A stretch of DNA of 10,159 nt from Nitrospira sp. UBA2082 (GCA_002331335.1 DCZO01000011.1:73744-83902), one strand, 5' to 3'. Shown: positions 1 to 6,520, numbered from the stretch's first letter. Notes: a model not told the origin generated them from the sequence alone. Numbers and translations are program-made.

Positions 1-1161
1 TACATCTGCGACGAATGCGTGAATCTCTGCAACGATATCATTGCCGAAGATTGGGAGGAGGCGAAGGAAGAGATCTCCTCCAAACTCAAGAAACCGGCTG
101 AAATCAAACATCATCTCGATCAATACGTCGTGGGACAGGAGCGTGCCAAACGAATCCTGTCCGTCGCCGTACATAATCATTACAAGCGCATTTCGTCCAA
201 GGAGAAGGAAGTCGACGACATCGAGCTCCAGAAGGGCAACATCCTTATGGTTGGCCCGACCGGCACAGGGAAAACCCTCTTGGCCCAGACCCTGGCGAAG
301 TATTTGGATGTGCCGTTCACGCTCGCCGATGCGACGACGCTCACGGAGGCCGGGTACGTGGGCGAGGATGTCGAAAACATTATCCTGAAGCTTTTGCAGG
401 CGGCCGACTATGATGTGGCGCGGGCTGAGCGCGGCATCGTGTATATCGATGAGATAGACAAGATCAGCCGCAAGAGCGACAGCCCGTCAATTACACGTGA
501 CGTGTCCGGCGAAGGTGTCCAGCAAGCGCTGCTCAAACTCATCGAAGGCACCGTCGCGAACGTCCCTCCTCAAGGAGGCCGAAAGCATCCGCACCAAGAA
601 TTCATACAGGTCAACACCGGCAACATCCTGTTCATTTGCGGCGGCGCGTTCGTCGGTCTGGAACAAATCATCGAGCAGCGCCTCAATCGGAAGGCGATGG
701 GATTTGGAGCGGAGATCCGTGCGCGGCATGAGGTCCGGTTGGGCGATCTGCTTGCCAAGGTGCAGCCTGAAGACTTCCTGAAGTACGGGCTGATCCCTGA
801 ATTCGTCGGGAGATTGCCGGTTGTGGCCACGTTGGAGGAATTGGATGAACGGGCGCTGATCCGTATCCTGACCGAACCGCGTAACGCCCTCTCAAAGCAG
901 TATGAAAAGCTGCTGTCGTTCGAAAAGGTGAAACTGAGATTCACCGAAGGCGCGTTGGGAGCCGTGGCGCGAAAGGCCTACGCGCAGAAGACCGGGGCGC
1001 GTGGACTTCGGGCGATCTTGGAAGAAGTCATGCTGGACGTGATGTACGATGCCCCATCACAGAAGCAGATCAAAGAGGTGGTGATCACTGAAGACGCCAT
1101 CATGGGGAAAAACCCGCCGATTCGTATTTTCGAACAAGACATGGAAGCTAAGAGCGCGTAA
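1..1161 (+). CDS. clpX: ATP-dependent Clp protease ATP-binding subunit ClpX (5' end outside the window)
   Basis: AAA+ unfoldase that recognises tagged or damaged cytoplasmic proteins, unfolds them using ATP and feeds them to the ClpP peptidase. The reading frame is open from base 1 and 386 residues are visible; roughly the first 30 residues are missing. The first codons read YICDEC, the second CxxC pair of the N-terminal zinc-binding domain. Walker A GPTGTGKT is encoded at 253-276, followed by the GYVG pore loop (about 352-363), Walker B with its DE pair (about 436-459), the RKH pore loop (about 580-588) and the sensor-2 GAR (about 994-1002). The ClpP-docking loop reads MGF where E. coli has IGF. 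The C-terminus is complete, ending at TAA 1159-1161, and a terminator follows at once. A clpP gene upstream would be usual but lies outside. Identification is certain. Confidence 0.98.
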   Translation, partial: YICDECVNLCNDIIAEDWEEAKEEISSKLKKPAEIKHHLDQYVVGQERAKRILSVAVHNHYKRISSKEKEVDDIELQKGNILMVGPTGTGKTLLAQTLAKYLDVPFTLADATTLTEAGYVGEDVENIILKLLQAADYDVARAERGIVYIDEIDKISRKSDSPSITRDVSGEGVQQALLKLIEGTVANVPPQGGRKHPHQEFIQVNTGNILFICGGAFVGLEQIIEQRLNRKAMGFGAEIRARHEVRLGDLLAKVQPEDFLKYGLIPEFVGRLPVVATLEELDERALIRILTEPRNALSKQYEKLLSFEKVKLRFTEGALGAVARKAYAQKTGARGLRAILEEVMLDVMYDAPSQKQIKEVVITEDAIMGKNPPIRIFEQDMEAKSA

Positions 1162-1173
1162 TGTAACGTGAAC

Positions 1174-1208
1174 CGGCGGGCTGCTTCATCCGGGCAGCCC
1201 GCCGTTTT
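1174..1208 (+). terminator. Rho-independent terminator of clpX
   Basis: A perfect GC-rich inverted repeat, GGCGGGCTGC (1175-1184) and GCAGCCCGCC (1194-1203), encloses a 9-base loop. C1174 and G1204 can add an eleventh pair. A run of four T follows (1205-1208). It lies 13 bases after the clpX stop codon and separates clpX from the PilZ genes. Confidence 0.9.
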
Positions 1209-1291
1209 CGATCCTTCCAGCGTGTCTCTCTTCCGTCCAGCCGATACCCGCGTCAGACCCCGCTTCACTCATGCAAGACTCTCGGCTTTGC

Positions 1292-1319
1292 TCGACAACT
1301 GGAAACACTGCGCTATACT
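1292..1319 (+). promoter_or_regulatory. Sigma-70-type promoter of the PilZ gene pair
   Basis: TCGACA (1292-1297, five of six matches to the -35 consensus) and TATACT (1314-1319, a good -10) are separated by 16 bases. The predicted start lies near 1326, about 30 bases before the GTG start at 1358. The 196-base gap between clpX and this gene holds only the clpX terminator, this promoter and the ribosome binding site. Assigned by eye. Confidence 0.6.
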
Positions 1320-1347
1320 TGCCACGTGCAACTCCGCTGAGGGCAAA

Positions 1348-1353
1348 GGGAGG
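1348..1353 (+). promoter_or_regulatory. Ribosome binding site fixing the GTG start of the first PilZ gene
   Basis: GGGAGG lies 4 bases before GTG 1358. It supports this start over the in-frame ATG at 1271, which precedes the predicted promoter. Confidence 0.75.
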
Positions 1354-1357
1354 ACCT

Positions 1358-1876
1358 GTGAAGTACCCTGTGGCATCCAGTCTCCGTCATCGAGGCAAAG
1401 CGCTTGAGCTGGACCCAGCTCATGAAGTCGTCACGCTCCTGGGAATCAACGGAGAACCGATCGGCAGTTTGTCGTGGGACTTCGTGATCGATCAGATCAT
1501 GGCATATCGTAAACTGCCCGTTCAAAAGGAAGTCCGGGCAGAGCCGCGCATCCCGCTTACGTTTCGGGTGCGCTACAACATGCCGGAAGGGCAACGATTC
1601 GAAGGGCGAGCTGGCGGGATCGGAGGCGGCGGATTGTTCATCGAGAGCCAGTCTCCGTTGCCGATCGGCACCAAACTCTCCATGGAGTTCTCGCTGCCAG
1701 AAAACCCAGGAGAATGGCTTCAGGCCAAGGGAGTGGTGGCATGGGCCTGTCCGAAAGCCGACCACTACACGTTCAATCCCGGAATGGGCGTTCGATTTAC
1801 AGAGGTGGCGCCGGAGATCCGTGACCGGATTCTCGCGTTGGTCAAATCGGCTCCGGATCAGAACAAGGCCGCGTAG
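1358..1876 (+). CDS. PilZ-domain protein, first of a tandem pair
   Basis: A 172-residue soluble protein with no signal peptide or membrane segment. PilZ domains usually bind cyclic di-GMP and regulate motility, exopolysaccharide or enzyme activity; the target is unknown here. Residues 1-55 form a beta-rich N-terminal part of unknown function. The PilZ domain spans about 58-160. It has an intact RxxxR motif (RAEPR, 60-64), but the usual (D/N)xSxxG motif is replaced by glycines (GGIGGGG, 86-92, then LFIES). The frame is open further upstream to an ATG at 1271. GTG 1358 is chosen because GGGAGG (1348-1353) precedes it, the promoter lies between 1271 and 1358, and the neighbouring paralogue then aligns without gaps at identical length. 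By hand count 70 of 172 residues match that neighbour. Family call is strong; c-di-GMP binding is uncertain. Confidence 0.9.
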   Translation: MKYPVASSLRHRGKALELDPAHEVVTLLGINGEPIGSLSWDFVIDQIMAYRKLPVQKEVRAEPRIPLTFRVRYNMPEGQRFEGRAGGIGGGGLFIESQSPLPIGTKLSMEFSLPENPGEWLQAKGVVAWACPKADHYTFNPGMGVRFTEVAPEIRDRILALVKSAPDQNKAA

Positions 1877-1913
1877 TTTCTCGTCATTCGGCAGTGCACA
1901 CTGAACCGCAGAT

Positions 1914-2432
1914 ATGAAATTTCCCGTCACCTCTACAGCCGCCCACCAAGGCAAGACCCTCATCATCGATCCTGACCGCGAAACGATCGACGTGCTCGAT
2001 GCGTCCGGCCAATTGCTCGGCGACGTGCCTTGGGGAACGGTGATCGAACAGGTGCTCGACGGCGAGAGTCAGGGTAGATTCGCCCATTGCCGCGCACACC
2101 CTCGCGCCCCGCTGGCGGTCAAAGTGCATTGTACGGCACCTGATGGAACCGCCTTCGACGGCCTCACCGGGGGGATCGGCGGGGGAGGATTCTTCATCGA
2201 GAGCAGTTCCCCCCTGAAGCAAGGAACGGAATTGTCCCTCGAATTTTCGCTCCCTGATCGACCCTATGAACAACTGAGGGCCAAAGCCAAGGTCGCCTGG
2301 GTTCGCAGCAGACCGGAGCGGTATCTCCTATTCCCTGGCATGGGTGTTCAGTTTGTGGATATCGACAAGAAGACGCAAGATCTCCTGGTGAATTTGGTCG
2401 AGGCACTGAACAGAAGCCGGGCCAATTCCTGA
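1914..2432 (+). CDS. PilZ-domain protein, second of a tandem pair
   Basis: A 172-residue soluble protein and tandem paralogue of the gene 37 bases upstream. The two align end to end without a gap, at about 41% identity by hand count. RxxxR is present (RAHPR, 60-64), and the second motif is again glycine-only (GGIGGGG, 86-92, then FFIES). Best conserved between the twins are the glycine motif, the strand after it (EFSLP, about 110-114) and PGMGV (141-145). The N-terminal 55 residues, outside the PilZ core, are less alike but share KxPV, HxGK, DP and a Trp at 40. No good Shine-Dalgarno precedes ATG 1914, so it is probably co-transcribed and perhaps translationally helped by the first gene. It converges on the tatA-like gene; the 50-base gap shows no convincing terminator. 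The ligand and target are not evident. Confidence 0.9.
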   Translation: MKFPVTSTAAHQGKTLIIDPDRETIDVLDASGQLLGDVPWGTVIEQVLDGESQGRFAHCRAHPRAPLAVKVHCTAPDGTAFDGLTGGIGGGGFFIESSSPLKQGTELSLEFSLPDRPYEQLRAKAKVAWVRSRPERYLLFPGMGVQFVDIDKKTQDLLVNLVEALNRSRANS

Positions 2433-2482
2433 CCTTCTTGTATCTCTCCCCCACGCACCGCCTCAAGATCGAGATCGTGCCA

Positions 2483-3289
2483 TCACGCGGACTTCTGAGG
2501 ATCTACCTGGTCAGCTGACCGTTCCGTGGCAGCATCAAGAGACTGTTGAATTTCCTTTTGCGCCGCATCCATTTCAGCCTGGATCGTTCGCATCTGCGGA
2601 TCGACCGTGTCACGAACATCGGCCACAGCTTGCCGGAACGTCCGCAACATATCGCCCATGCCCTCTCCGAGACTCTGCATATCTTCCGGAGACATGTCTG
2701 GCGCAGCCTTGGCTTTCATGGCAGCCTGCTGTGCCTGCACCCTGGCTACCGCGTCTTTATTCACAATGGCTGATGGGCGTTTTACCGTCGGCTTTCGCTG
2801 AGCTCCCGGCGGCAACGGCGGGTACTGGCCGCGGGCCATTGGAGTGGGAGCTGCCGCACGCTCTTCCATTGACACCACTGACACCACAGGGTGGGTCGAA
2901 ACCGTCGCAGCGATCTGCGCGCCCCGATTGGAAACAGTCGCCGCTTGGACGGATTGAGGTCCCCCACCATAGAGCAACGAAGCGGTTGTGCCGGGCGTCA
3001 TTTCAGGACCAGGAACATAGGGAGCGTTGGGCTTGGCACTCGCGGATATCGGGCCGGCCGCCGGTGCCTGAGTCGTGACGACAGCGGTCGGCTGAGCCTG
3101 AACTGATTGGGACTCGGTAATCTGTTGATCTTGTGTCGAGGCCGGAGGGACGTCGTGGACCTCTTTCTTGAAGCTTCTCAGCGCCCTGCCGACACCTTCC
3201 CCAACTTGTGGCAAACGACCGGCGCCGAAAATGATCAGGATGATGGCGAGGATAAGAATGAGCTCAGAAAATCCCAGGGTGCCGAACAT
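2483..3289 (-). CDS. tatA: TatA-family twin-arginine translocase subunit with a long linker and a second amphipathic helix
   Basis: TatA-type subunit of the Tat pathway, which exports folded proteins across the inner membrane. Of 268 residues, 1-47 are classical TatA: a short N-terminus with FSEL, one membrane helix (about 8-22), the FG hinge (21-22), LP, then an amphipathic helix (about 29-47). Residues 48-198 are a low-complexity Pro/Ala/Gln/Thr-rich linker. Residues 207-225 repeat the amphipathic helix (LGEGMGDMLRTFRQAVADV against VGEGVGRALRSFKKEVHDV, 10 of 19 identical). A charged, probably helical stretch (about 230-255) follows and resembles TatB tails. Typical TatA proteins have only about 60-90 residues. 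ATG 3289 is preferred over an in-frame GTG at 3325 because GGAG (3295-3298) sits 5 bases upstream and the protein then begins exactly as TatA does. No tatC is adjacent. A TatB role is a serious alternative. Confidence 0.88.
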   Translation of the reverse strand: MFGTLGFSELILILAIILIIFGAGRLPQVGEGVGRALRSFKKEVHDVPPASTQDQQITESQSVQAQPTAVVTTQAPAAGPISASAKPNAPYVPGPEMTPGTTASLLYGGGPQSVQAATVSNRGAQIAATVSTHPVVSVVSMEERAAAPTPMARGQYPPLPPGAQRKPTVKRPSAIVNKDAVARVQAQQAAMKAKAAPDMSPEDMQSLGEGMGDMLRTFRQAVADVRDTVDPQMRTIQAEMDAAQKEIQQSLDAATERSADQVDPQKSA

Positions 3290-3294
3290 CGTGA

Positions 3295-3298
3295 CTCC
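3295..3298 (-). promoter_or_regulatory. Ribosome binding site fixing the ATG start of the tatA-like gene
   Basis: GGAG on the minus strand, 5 bases before ATG 3289, favours this start over the upstream in-frame GTG at 3325. Confidence 0.65.
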
Positions 3299-3347
3299 GC
3301 TCGCCCGAAGATCGTTCCAGAACACCTGCGGCTGAATGGATCACGTG

Positions 3348-3377
3348 AATCTAGCCGCCGCTTTGACGACGTGTCAA
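3348..3377 (-). promoter_or_regulatory. Promoter of the tatA-like gene
   Basis: On the minus strand a perfect -35 TTGACA (3377-3372) is followed after 18 bases by TAGATT (3353-3348, four of six matches to the -10 consensus). The predicted start near 3341 gives a leader of about 50 bases. It lies in the 125-base gap behind the M24 peptidase gene, so tatA need not depend on that gene's transcript. Confidence 0.6.
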
Positions 3378-3414
3378 GAAAGGGCTGATCGGAAGGCCTT
3401 GAGATGTGCCGCGA

Positions 3415-4617
3415 TCAGAGAATAGGGATGACTTCGGTTTGGAGCGGTCCGCCGTATACTAATACCTCCCGATCGGACACGTAGACGTCCAACTCGCTCC
3501 GGATGCCGAATTCCCCAGGAAGATAGATGCCCGGCTCGATCGAGAAACAGGTCCTAGGCATAAGCCGGCGTCCGTCCTGAGTTTCCAAATTATCGATATT
3601 GGCTCCATTGCCATGCACTTCCTCGCCGATTGAATGACCGGTCCGATGCAAAAAGAACTCGCCGAACCCGGCCTCACGAATCACCGTGCGGCAAACATCA
3701 TCGACCTCCCAGCCAAACGGAAATTGGCCCGATCCCACCCGTTCCCGGACGAATGCCAACGCTGCGTCACGCCCTTGACGGACGTGGTCAAAAATCATGC
3801 TCTGTTTCGCGGGCACCCGCGCACCTGTATAACCTGTCCAGGTAATGTCGCCATACACGGAACCAGGCTGAGTCCGTTTTGCCCAGAGATCGATCAATAC
3901 AAGACTCTCCCGCGTGATCGGTGCTGAGCCGGATTCGGCCGGTCCATAATGAGGATCCGCACTGTGGGCATCGACTGCCGCGATAGGGGCGCTGGACGTC
4001 GTCATGCCGGCCTCGTGAATGCGCGAGAGAATAAACCGCTGCAGGCCATACTCCGTCAACTCACGTCCCTTGGCGATCGCCGATGCAACATGTGCAAACG
4101 CTTCATCTACGATTCTGCGGAGCGCCACGACGGCGTATCGGTGAGATTCCAGCTGTTCGTCAGTCCAGACCGCTTCAAACCGCTGCACGAGATCGGCGGA
4201 CGTAACGACTTCGAGACCAAAGCTGCGGATCAAATCGACCGTGCCGGCATCGACCCGGGACACATAGGGGACGGCGTTGAGGGGGGAATACTGCATGGCG
4301 ATTCGCCGGCGTCCTCGCAGCAGCGACGCGAGGAGTGCTCGTTGATGCTCCCACGCGACATATGGCTGCGCCTGACCCGGCAATTCGTCCAGGACGTGCG
4401 GTTCGATTCGGTGCACCAGTTTGACCGGCTCTCCCGTGGCAGGAATCCAATAGTACCAACGCCGCGTGACATGCCGCGAAGGATCGAGCAGCAGCACCCG
4501 ATAGGCCAGGGGATCGCTGCCCCGAAAATCATAGAACAGCCAGCCATCGAGTCCGGTTGCCTCTCGGAGCGCCGCCTGGACCTCCGCAACCCGCGCGTGA
4601 TGTCCCAGGGTGTTCAT
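3415..4617 (-). CDS. M24-family metallopeptidase (Xaa-Pro aminopeptidase or dipeptidase type)
   Basis: A 400-residue cytoplasmic peptidase of the pita-bread fold, expected to cut peptides next to proline with a two-metal centre. Residues 1-150 form the creatinase-type N-terminal domain, and about 155-395 the catalytic domain. All five expected metal ligands can be placed: D243 (LIDLWAK), D257 (YGDITWT), H328 (HRTGHSIG), E361 (SIEPGIY) and E375 (RSELDVYV). The two aspartates are 14 residues apart, against 11 in PepQ, PepP and methionine aminopeptidase, so there is a small insertion; the usual SDxTR is GDITW. Length fits PepQ/PepP-type enzymes, but substrate preference cannot be read, so no symbol is given. 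ATG 4617 has no Shine-Dalgarno, and a good promoter ends 9 bases before it, so the mRNA may be leaderless. It is divergent from the gene at 4692. Confidence 0.92.
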   Translation of the reverse strand: MNTLGHHARVAEVQAALREATGLDGWLFYDFRGSDPLAYRVLLLDPSRHVTRRWYYWIPATGEPVKLVHRIEPHVLDELPGQAQPYVAWEHQRALLASLLRGRRRIAMQYSPLNAVPYVSRVDAGTVDLIRSFGLEVVTSADLVQRFEAVWTDEQLESHRYAVVALRRIVDEAFAHVASAIAKGRELTEYGLQRFILSRIHEAGMTTSSAPIAAVDAHSADPHYGPAESGSAPITRESLVLIDLWAKRTQPGSVYGDITWTGYTGARVPAKQSMIFDHVRQGRDAALAFVRERVGSGQFPFGWEVDDVCRTVIREAGFGEFFLHRTGHSIGEEVHGNGANIDNLETQDGRRLMPRTCFSIEPGIYLPGEFGIRSELDVYVSDREVLVYGGPLQTEVIPIL

Positions 4618-4626
4618 TGTACGCGC

Positions 4627-4655
4627 ATCTTATCGTCGGGCGAGGGGAGCGTCAA
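4627..4655 (-). promoter_or_regulatory. Promoter of the M24 peptidase gene, probably leaderless
   Basis: On the minus strand TTGACG (4655-4650) and TAAGAT (4632-4627) are exactly 17 bases apart. Only 9 bases separate the -10 box from ATG 4617, so transcription should begin within a few bases of the start codon. No Shine-Dalgarno is present. Confidence 0.6.
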
Positions 4656-4674
4656 TCAAACCGGGAGCCCATCA

Positions 4675-4683
4675 TGATACAAT
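4675..4683 (+). promoter_or_regulatory. Extended -10 promoter of the hypothetical gene at 4692, probably leaderless
   Basis: TGATACAAT contains an extended -10 (TG, one base, TACAAT). It ends 8 bases before ATG 4692, so the predicted start falls at about 4690. The -35 region (near 4655-4660) is weak, as is common with extended -10 promoters. No Shine-Dalgarno precedes the ATG. Confidence 0.55.
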
Positions 4684-4691
4684 GACTCGCC

Positions 4692-5162
4692 ATGACGTCT
4701 GAACGGCCTCCGGAACTGCCGTCGTACCGTGTCACCTTGTTCTTCGGTCCGGAACCGGTGGAGGGGGAACCGGGTGCTCTGGCCTGTGTGTTCAATGTGA
4801 AGAAACGGAGCTGGAAAGCGGGCGTCCAAGTTTCCGTAGAGATCGCCCAAGCGCACTTGACGCAGCTACGCCAGGAGGTTCGCCTCACCGATCGAATCGC
4901 AGAGGCCTTGAGCCCGATCGGAACGGAAGAACGTGGGGCGTATTACGCGCGCGTGGACGATCTGTTTGCCCAGGCCGTGACGTGGTGCAAACTGGATCTC
5001 TGTTTAGCAGCCGGCCTCGCACAAGAGAATCAGCGCATTCCAGCCGCTGATCTGGTGCCGGAGCTGAGCCAGTCCGTCGCCGTCCGCGCAGCGTATGTGG
5101 TCACCTACGTCCTGACAGAACTGGATCTCGTCAGTGACCGCCAATCGCCTGCATCGTTCTAG
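4692..5162 (+). CDS. Conserved-looking hypothetical protein, 156 residues
   Basis: I do not recognise this family. The protein is soluble-looking, without signal peptide, membrane segment or Cys/His metal motif. Residues 11-57 look beta-rich (YRVTLFFGPEPVEGEPGA, then a strand around ACVFNVKKRSW and another around VQVSVEIA). Residues 58-110 look alpha-helical and charged, and 128-148 form a hydrophobic helix not long or apolar enough to be a clear membrane span. Codon usage is like the neighbours. ATG 4692 is the first in-frame start after an extended -10 and appears leaderless. The gene shares a 74-base divergent spacer with the M24 peptidase, so the two may be co-regulated; that is inference. 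The downstream secreted protein has its own promoter. Confidence 0.8.
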   Translation: MTSERPPELPSYRVTLFFGPEPVEGEPGALACVFNVKKRSWKAGVQVSVEIAQAHLTQLRQEVRLTDRIAEALSPIGTEERGAYYARVDDLFAQAVTWCKLDLCLAAGLAQENQRIPAADLVPELSQSVAVRAAYVVTYVLTELDLVSDRQSPASF

Positions 5163-5201
5163 TATTCTTCTGCGGCAGAGGGCTTGCATTCGTTGCAGAT
5201 T

Positions 5202-5210
5202 TGTTATATC
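5202..5210 (+). promoter_or_regulatory. Extended -10 promoter of the secreted small protein and the C26 hydrolase
   Basis: TGTTATATC holds TG, one base and TATATC. A possible -35 CTTGCA lies at 5183-5188, 16 bases upstream. The predicted start near 5217 gives a leader of about 65 bases to ATG 5283. The rest of the 120-base gap (5163-5282) shows only a purine-rich ribosome binding site, GAGGAAGGAG at 5263-5272. Confidence 0.5.
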
Positions 5211-5282
5211 AACCGACTGGCATCGTACAGCCTAGATCCATCATCTGGATTGTGGCGTTGAAGAGGAAGGAGACGCCGGACC

Positions 5283-5708
5283 ATGAAGCAACAAGGACTC
5301 TCACATAGGCTCTCGACCGTGGCGTTCATCGTGGTGATGACGTTTTGCTCGATGGTGGCATCTCCGGCATGGAGCCAGTCGTCGTCCACCGATCGGCAAC
5401 AAGGCACACCTTCCGGTGTAGGCATGCAAGTGGCGTCTGTCGCCGCCACCATTGTCTATTTCCCGTTTAAGAGCGTCTATGCTCTCGGCGGGGGAATCGT
5501 AGGCGGCCTCGCCTACCTGCTTTCTGGGGGCAGCGAACAAACTGCGAAGAGTATTTGGGTCCCCAGTATGTACGGAACCTATTTCATCTCACCGGAACAC
5601 CTCACGGGCGAACGCCCAGTGCGGTTTGTCGGGGTCGCCGCCGATTCTGAAGAAGGCACCTCCGCACCCGCGACCGTGGACCAATCAGGGTCCCAACCAG
5701 TCCAGTGA
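5283..5708 (+). CDS. Exported small protein with a glycine-rich hydrophobic core, function unknown
   Basis: A 141-residue protein with a clear Sec-type signal peptide: positive N-terminus (K2, H8, R9), hydrophobic core about 11-26, and likely cleavage after AWS (29-31). The mature part opens with a polar Ser/Gln/Thr stretch. A long apolar, glycine-rich segment follows (about 48-83, including ALGGGIVGGLAYLLSGG), then a more ordered part (KSIWVPSMYGTYFISPEHL, about 89-107, and RPVRFVG) and a polar tail. I do not know a function; the general pattern resembles small exported proteins annotated as hypothetical in Nitrospira and some Deltaproteobacteria, which is recollection only. The apolar segment could insert into a membrane or pack as a glycine zipper. 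A purine-rich site at 5263-5272 precedes the start. Its stop codon lies 1 base before the next gene's ATG, so the two probably form one operon. Confidence 0.82.
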   Translation: MKQQGLSHRLSTVAFIVVMTFCSMVASPAWSQSSSTDRQQGTPSGVGMQVASVAATIVYFPFKSVYALGGGIVGGLAYLLSGGSEQTAKSIWVPSMYGTYFISPEHLTGERPVRFVGVAADSEEGTSAPATVDQSGSQPVQ

Positions 5709-5709
5709 T

Positions 5710-6450
5710 ATGAACCCTGTCATTGGCGTGACGCCGGACTTCAATGCCGGTGACAGGCAAGACATGGGGGGGCGGGAGCCGACCTATTTCCTGCGGGCCC
5801 GCTACATCCGGGCTATCGAAGAACTCGGTGGTATCCCCCTGATCCTTCCACTCGTGTCCGCGCCGGCCGCTAGACGGCGGCTCCTCGACGGCGTGGACGG
5901 ACTGCTCCTGACCGGCAGCGGACCGGATCTCCCTCCTCGTTTGTACGGAGAACGGCAACGCTACAAATTCCCCCTCGTGAGTGAGCGCCGGTCCGACTTT
6001 GAGCTGGAACTGGTCCGCCAGGCCAGAACCCGCGATCTCCCACTCTTGGGGATTTGCGGAGGCATGCAGACGGTCAATGTCGCATGCGGTGGCAGTCTGT
6101 TTCAGGACATTCCGTCTCAGGTTCAGCAGGCCTTAAACCACCGCCAACCAACGAAAGCGGTGCAGGTCTCGCATTCCGTGTCAGTCGCGCCGAAGAGCCT
6201 GCTCCGGAGGATTGTGGACCGGGCGACGCTGATGGTGAACAGTTCTCATCATCAGTCTGTTAAGACCGTTGCGCCGTCGTTAGTCGCCAGCGCCGTCGCG
6301 CCGGACGGGATCGTTGAAGCCATCGAATCACCCACCCACCGATTTCTTCTGGCGATTCAATGGCACCCGGAATTCCTCTTTGAACACCACGCGGCTCACC
6401 GGCGGCTGTTCGAAGCCTTACTGCGCGCTGCACGGCGGACCCGCCCATGA
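5710..6450 (+). CDS. Class I glutamine-amidotransferase-like hydrolase, peptidase C26 (gamma-glutamyl hydrolase or PuuD type)
   Basis: A 246-residue cytoplasmic enzyme of the C26 group, whose characterised members hydrolyse gamma-glutamyl bonds, for example gamma-glutamyl-GABA in putrescine breakdown (PuuD). The N-terminal PVIGVTPDF is typical of the group. The nucleophile elbow is GICGGMQ with C116. NSSHHQSVK (177-185) is the usual substrate-side motif, and H219 with E221 (QWHPEF) completes the triad. PuuD-like proteins usually have Arg after the catalytic Cys (ICRG); here it is Gly. The frame is open upstream to 5626, but ATG 5710 is chosen because the conserved N-terminus starts there. It follows the previous gene's TGA by one base with no clear Shine-Dalgarno, suggesting translational coupling. 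The APC amino acid permease downstream is consistent with a role in amino-acid or polyamine salvage. Exact substrate unknown. Confidence 0.9.
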   Translation: MNPVIGVTPDFNAGDRQDMGGREPTYFLRARYIRAIEELGGIPLILPLVSAPAARRRLLDGVDGLLLTGSGPDLPPRLYGERQRYKFPLVSERRSDFELELVRQARTRDLPLLGICGGMQTVNVACGGSLFQDIPSQVQQALNHRQPTKAVQVSHSVSVAPKSLLRRIVDRATLMVNSSHHQSVKTVAPSLVASAVAPDGIVEAIESPTHRFLLAIQWHPEFLFEHHAAHRRLFEALLRAARRTRP

Positions 6451-6511
6451 TCGACGCCGGTGGCTGTTGTCCAGCGCACGCTCGATACCGCCGCACCCAT
6501 TCCGATCCACC

Positions 6512-6520
6512 TGCTATACT
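6512..6520 (+). promoter_or_regulatory. Extended -10 promoter of the APC permease gene
   Basis: TGCTATACT contains TG, one base and TATACT, the same hexamer as the promoter of the PilZ pair. No convincing -35 is seen. The predicted start near 6527 leaves a leader of about 50 bases that includes AGGGAAG at 6568-6574, the ribosome binding site for GTG 6578. Confidence 0.5.

Noticed and set aside
1271..1357. N-terminal extension of the first PilZ protein from an upstream ATG
   Set aside because: The extension is absent from the paralogue, overlaps the predicted promoter and lacks a Shine-Dalgarno, whereas GTG 1358 has one.
1313..1966. Open frame (217 codons) antisense to the first PilZ gene
   Set aside because: No domain or ribosome binding site, and the sense-strand paralogues align perfectly in length and frame.
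2433..2482. Bidirectional terminator between the convergent PilZ and tatA-like genes
   Set aside because: Only a short GATC-type palindrome is present, with no stable stem followed by a T run.
3290..3325. Twelve-residue N-terminal extension of the tatA-like protein from GTG 3325
   Set aside because: TatA proteins begin just before the membrane helix, and ATG 3289 has a well-spaced GGAG.
3949..4677. Open frame (242 codons) antisense to the M24 peptidase and its promoter region
   Set aside because: Composition is that of a shadow frame, and it overlaps a gene with all five metal ligands.
5626..5709. Upstream extension of the C26 hydrolase
   Set aside because: It overlaps the end of the exported-protein gene, and the conserved N-terminus PVIGVTPDF starts right after ATG 5710.
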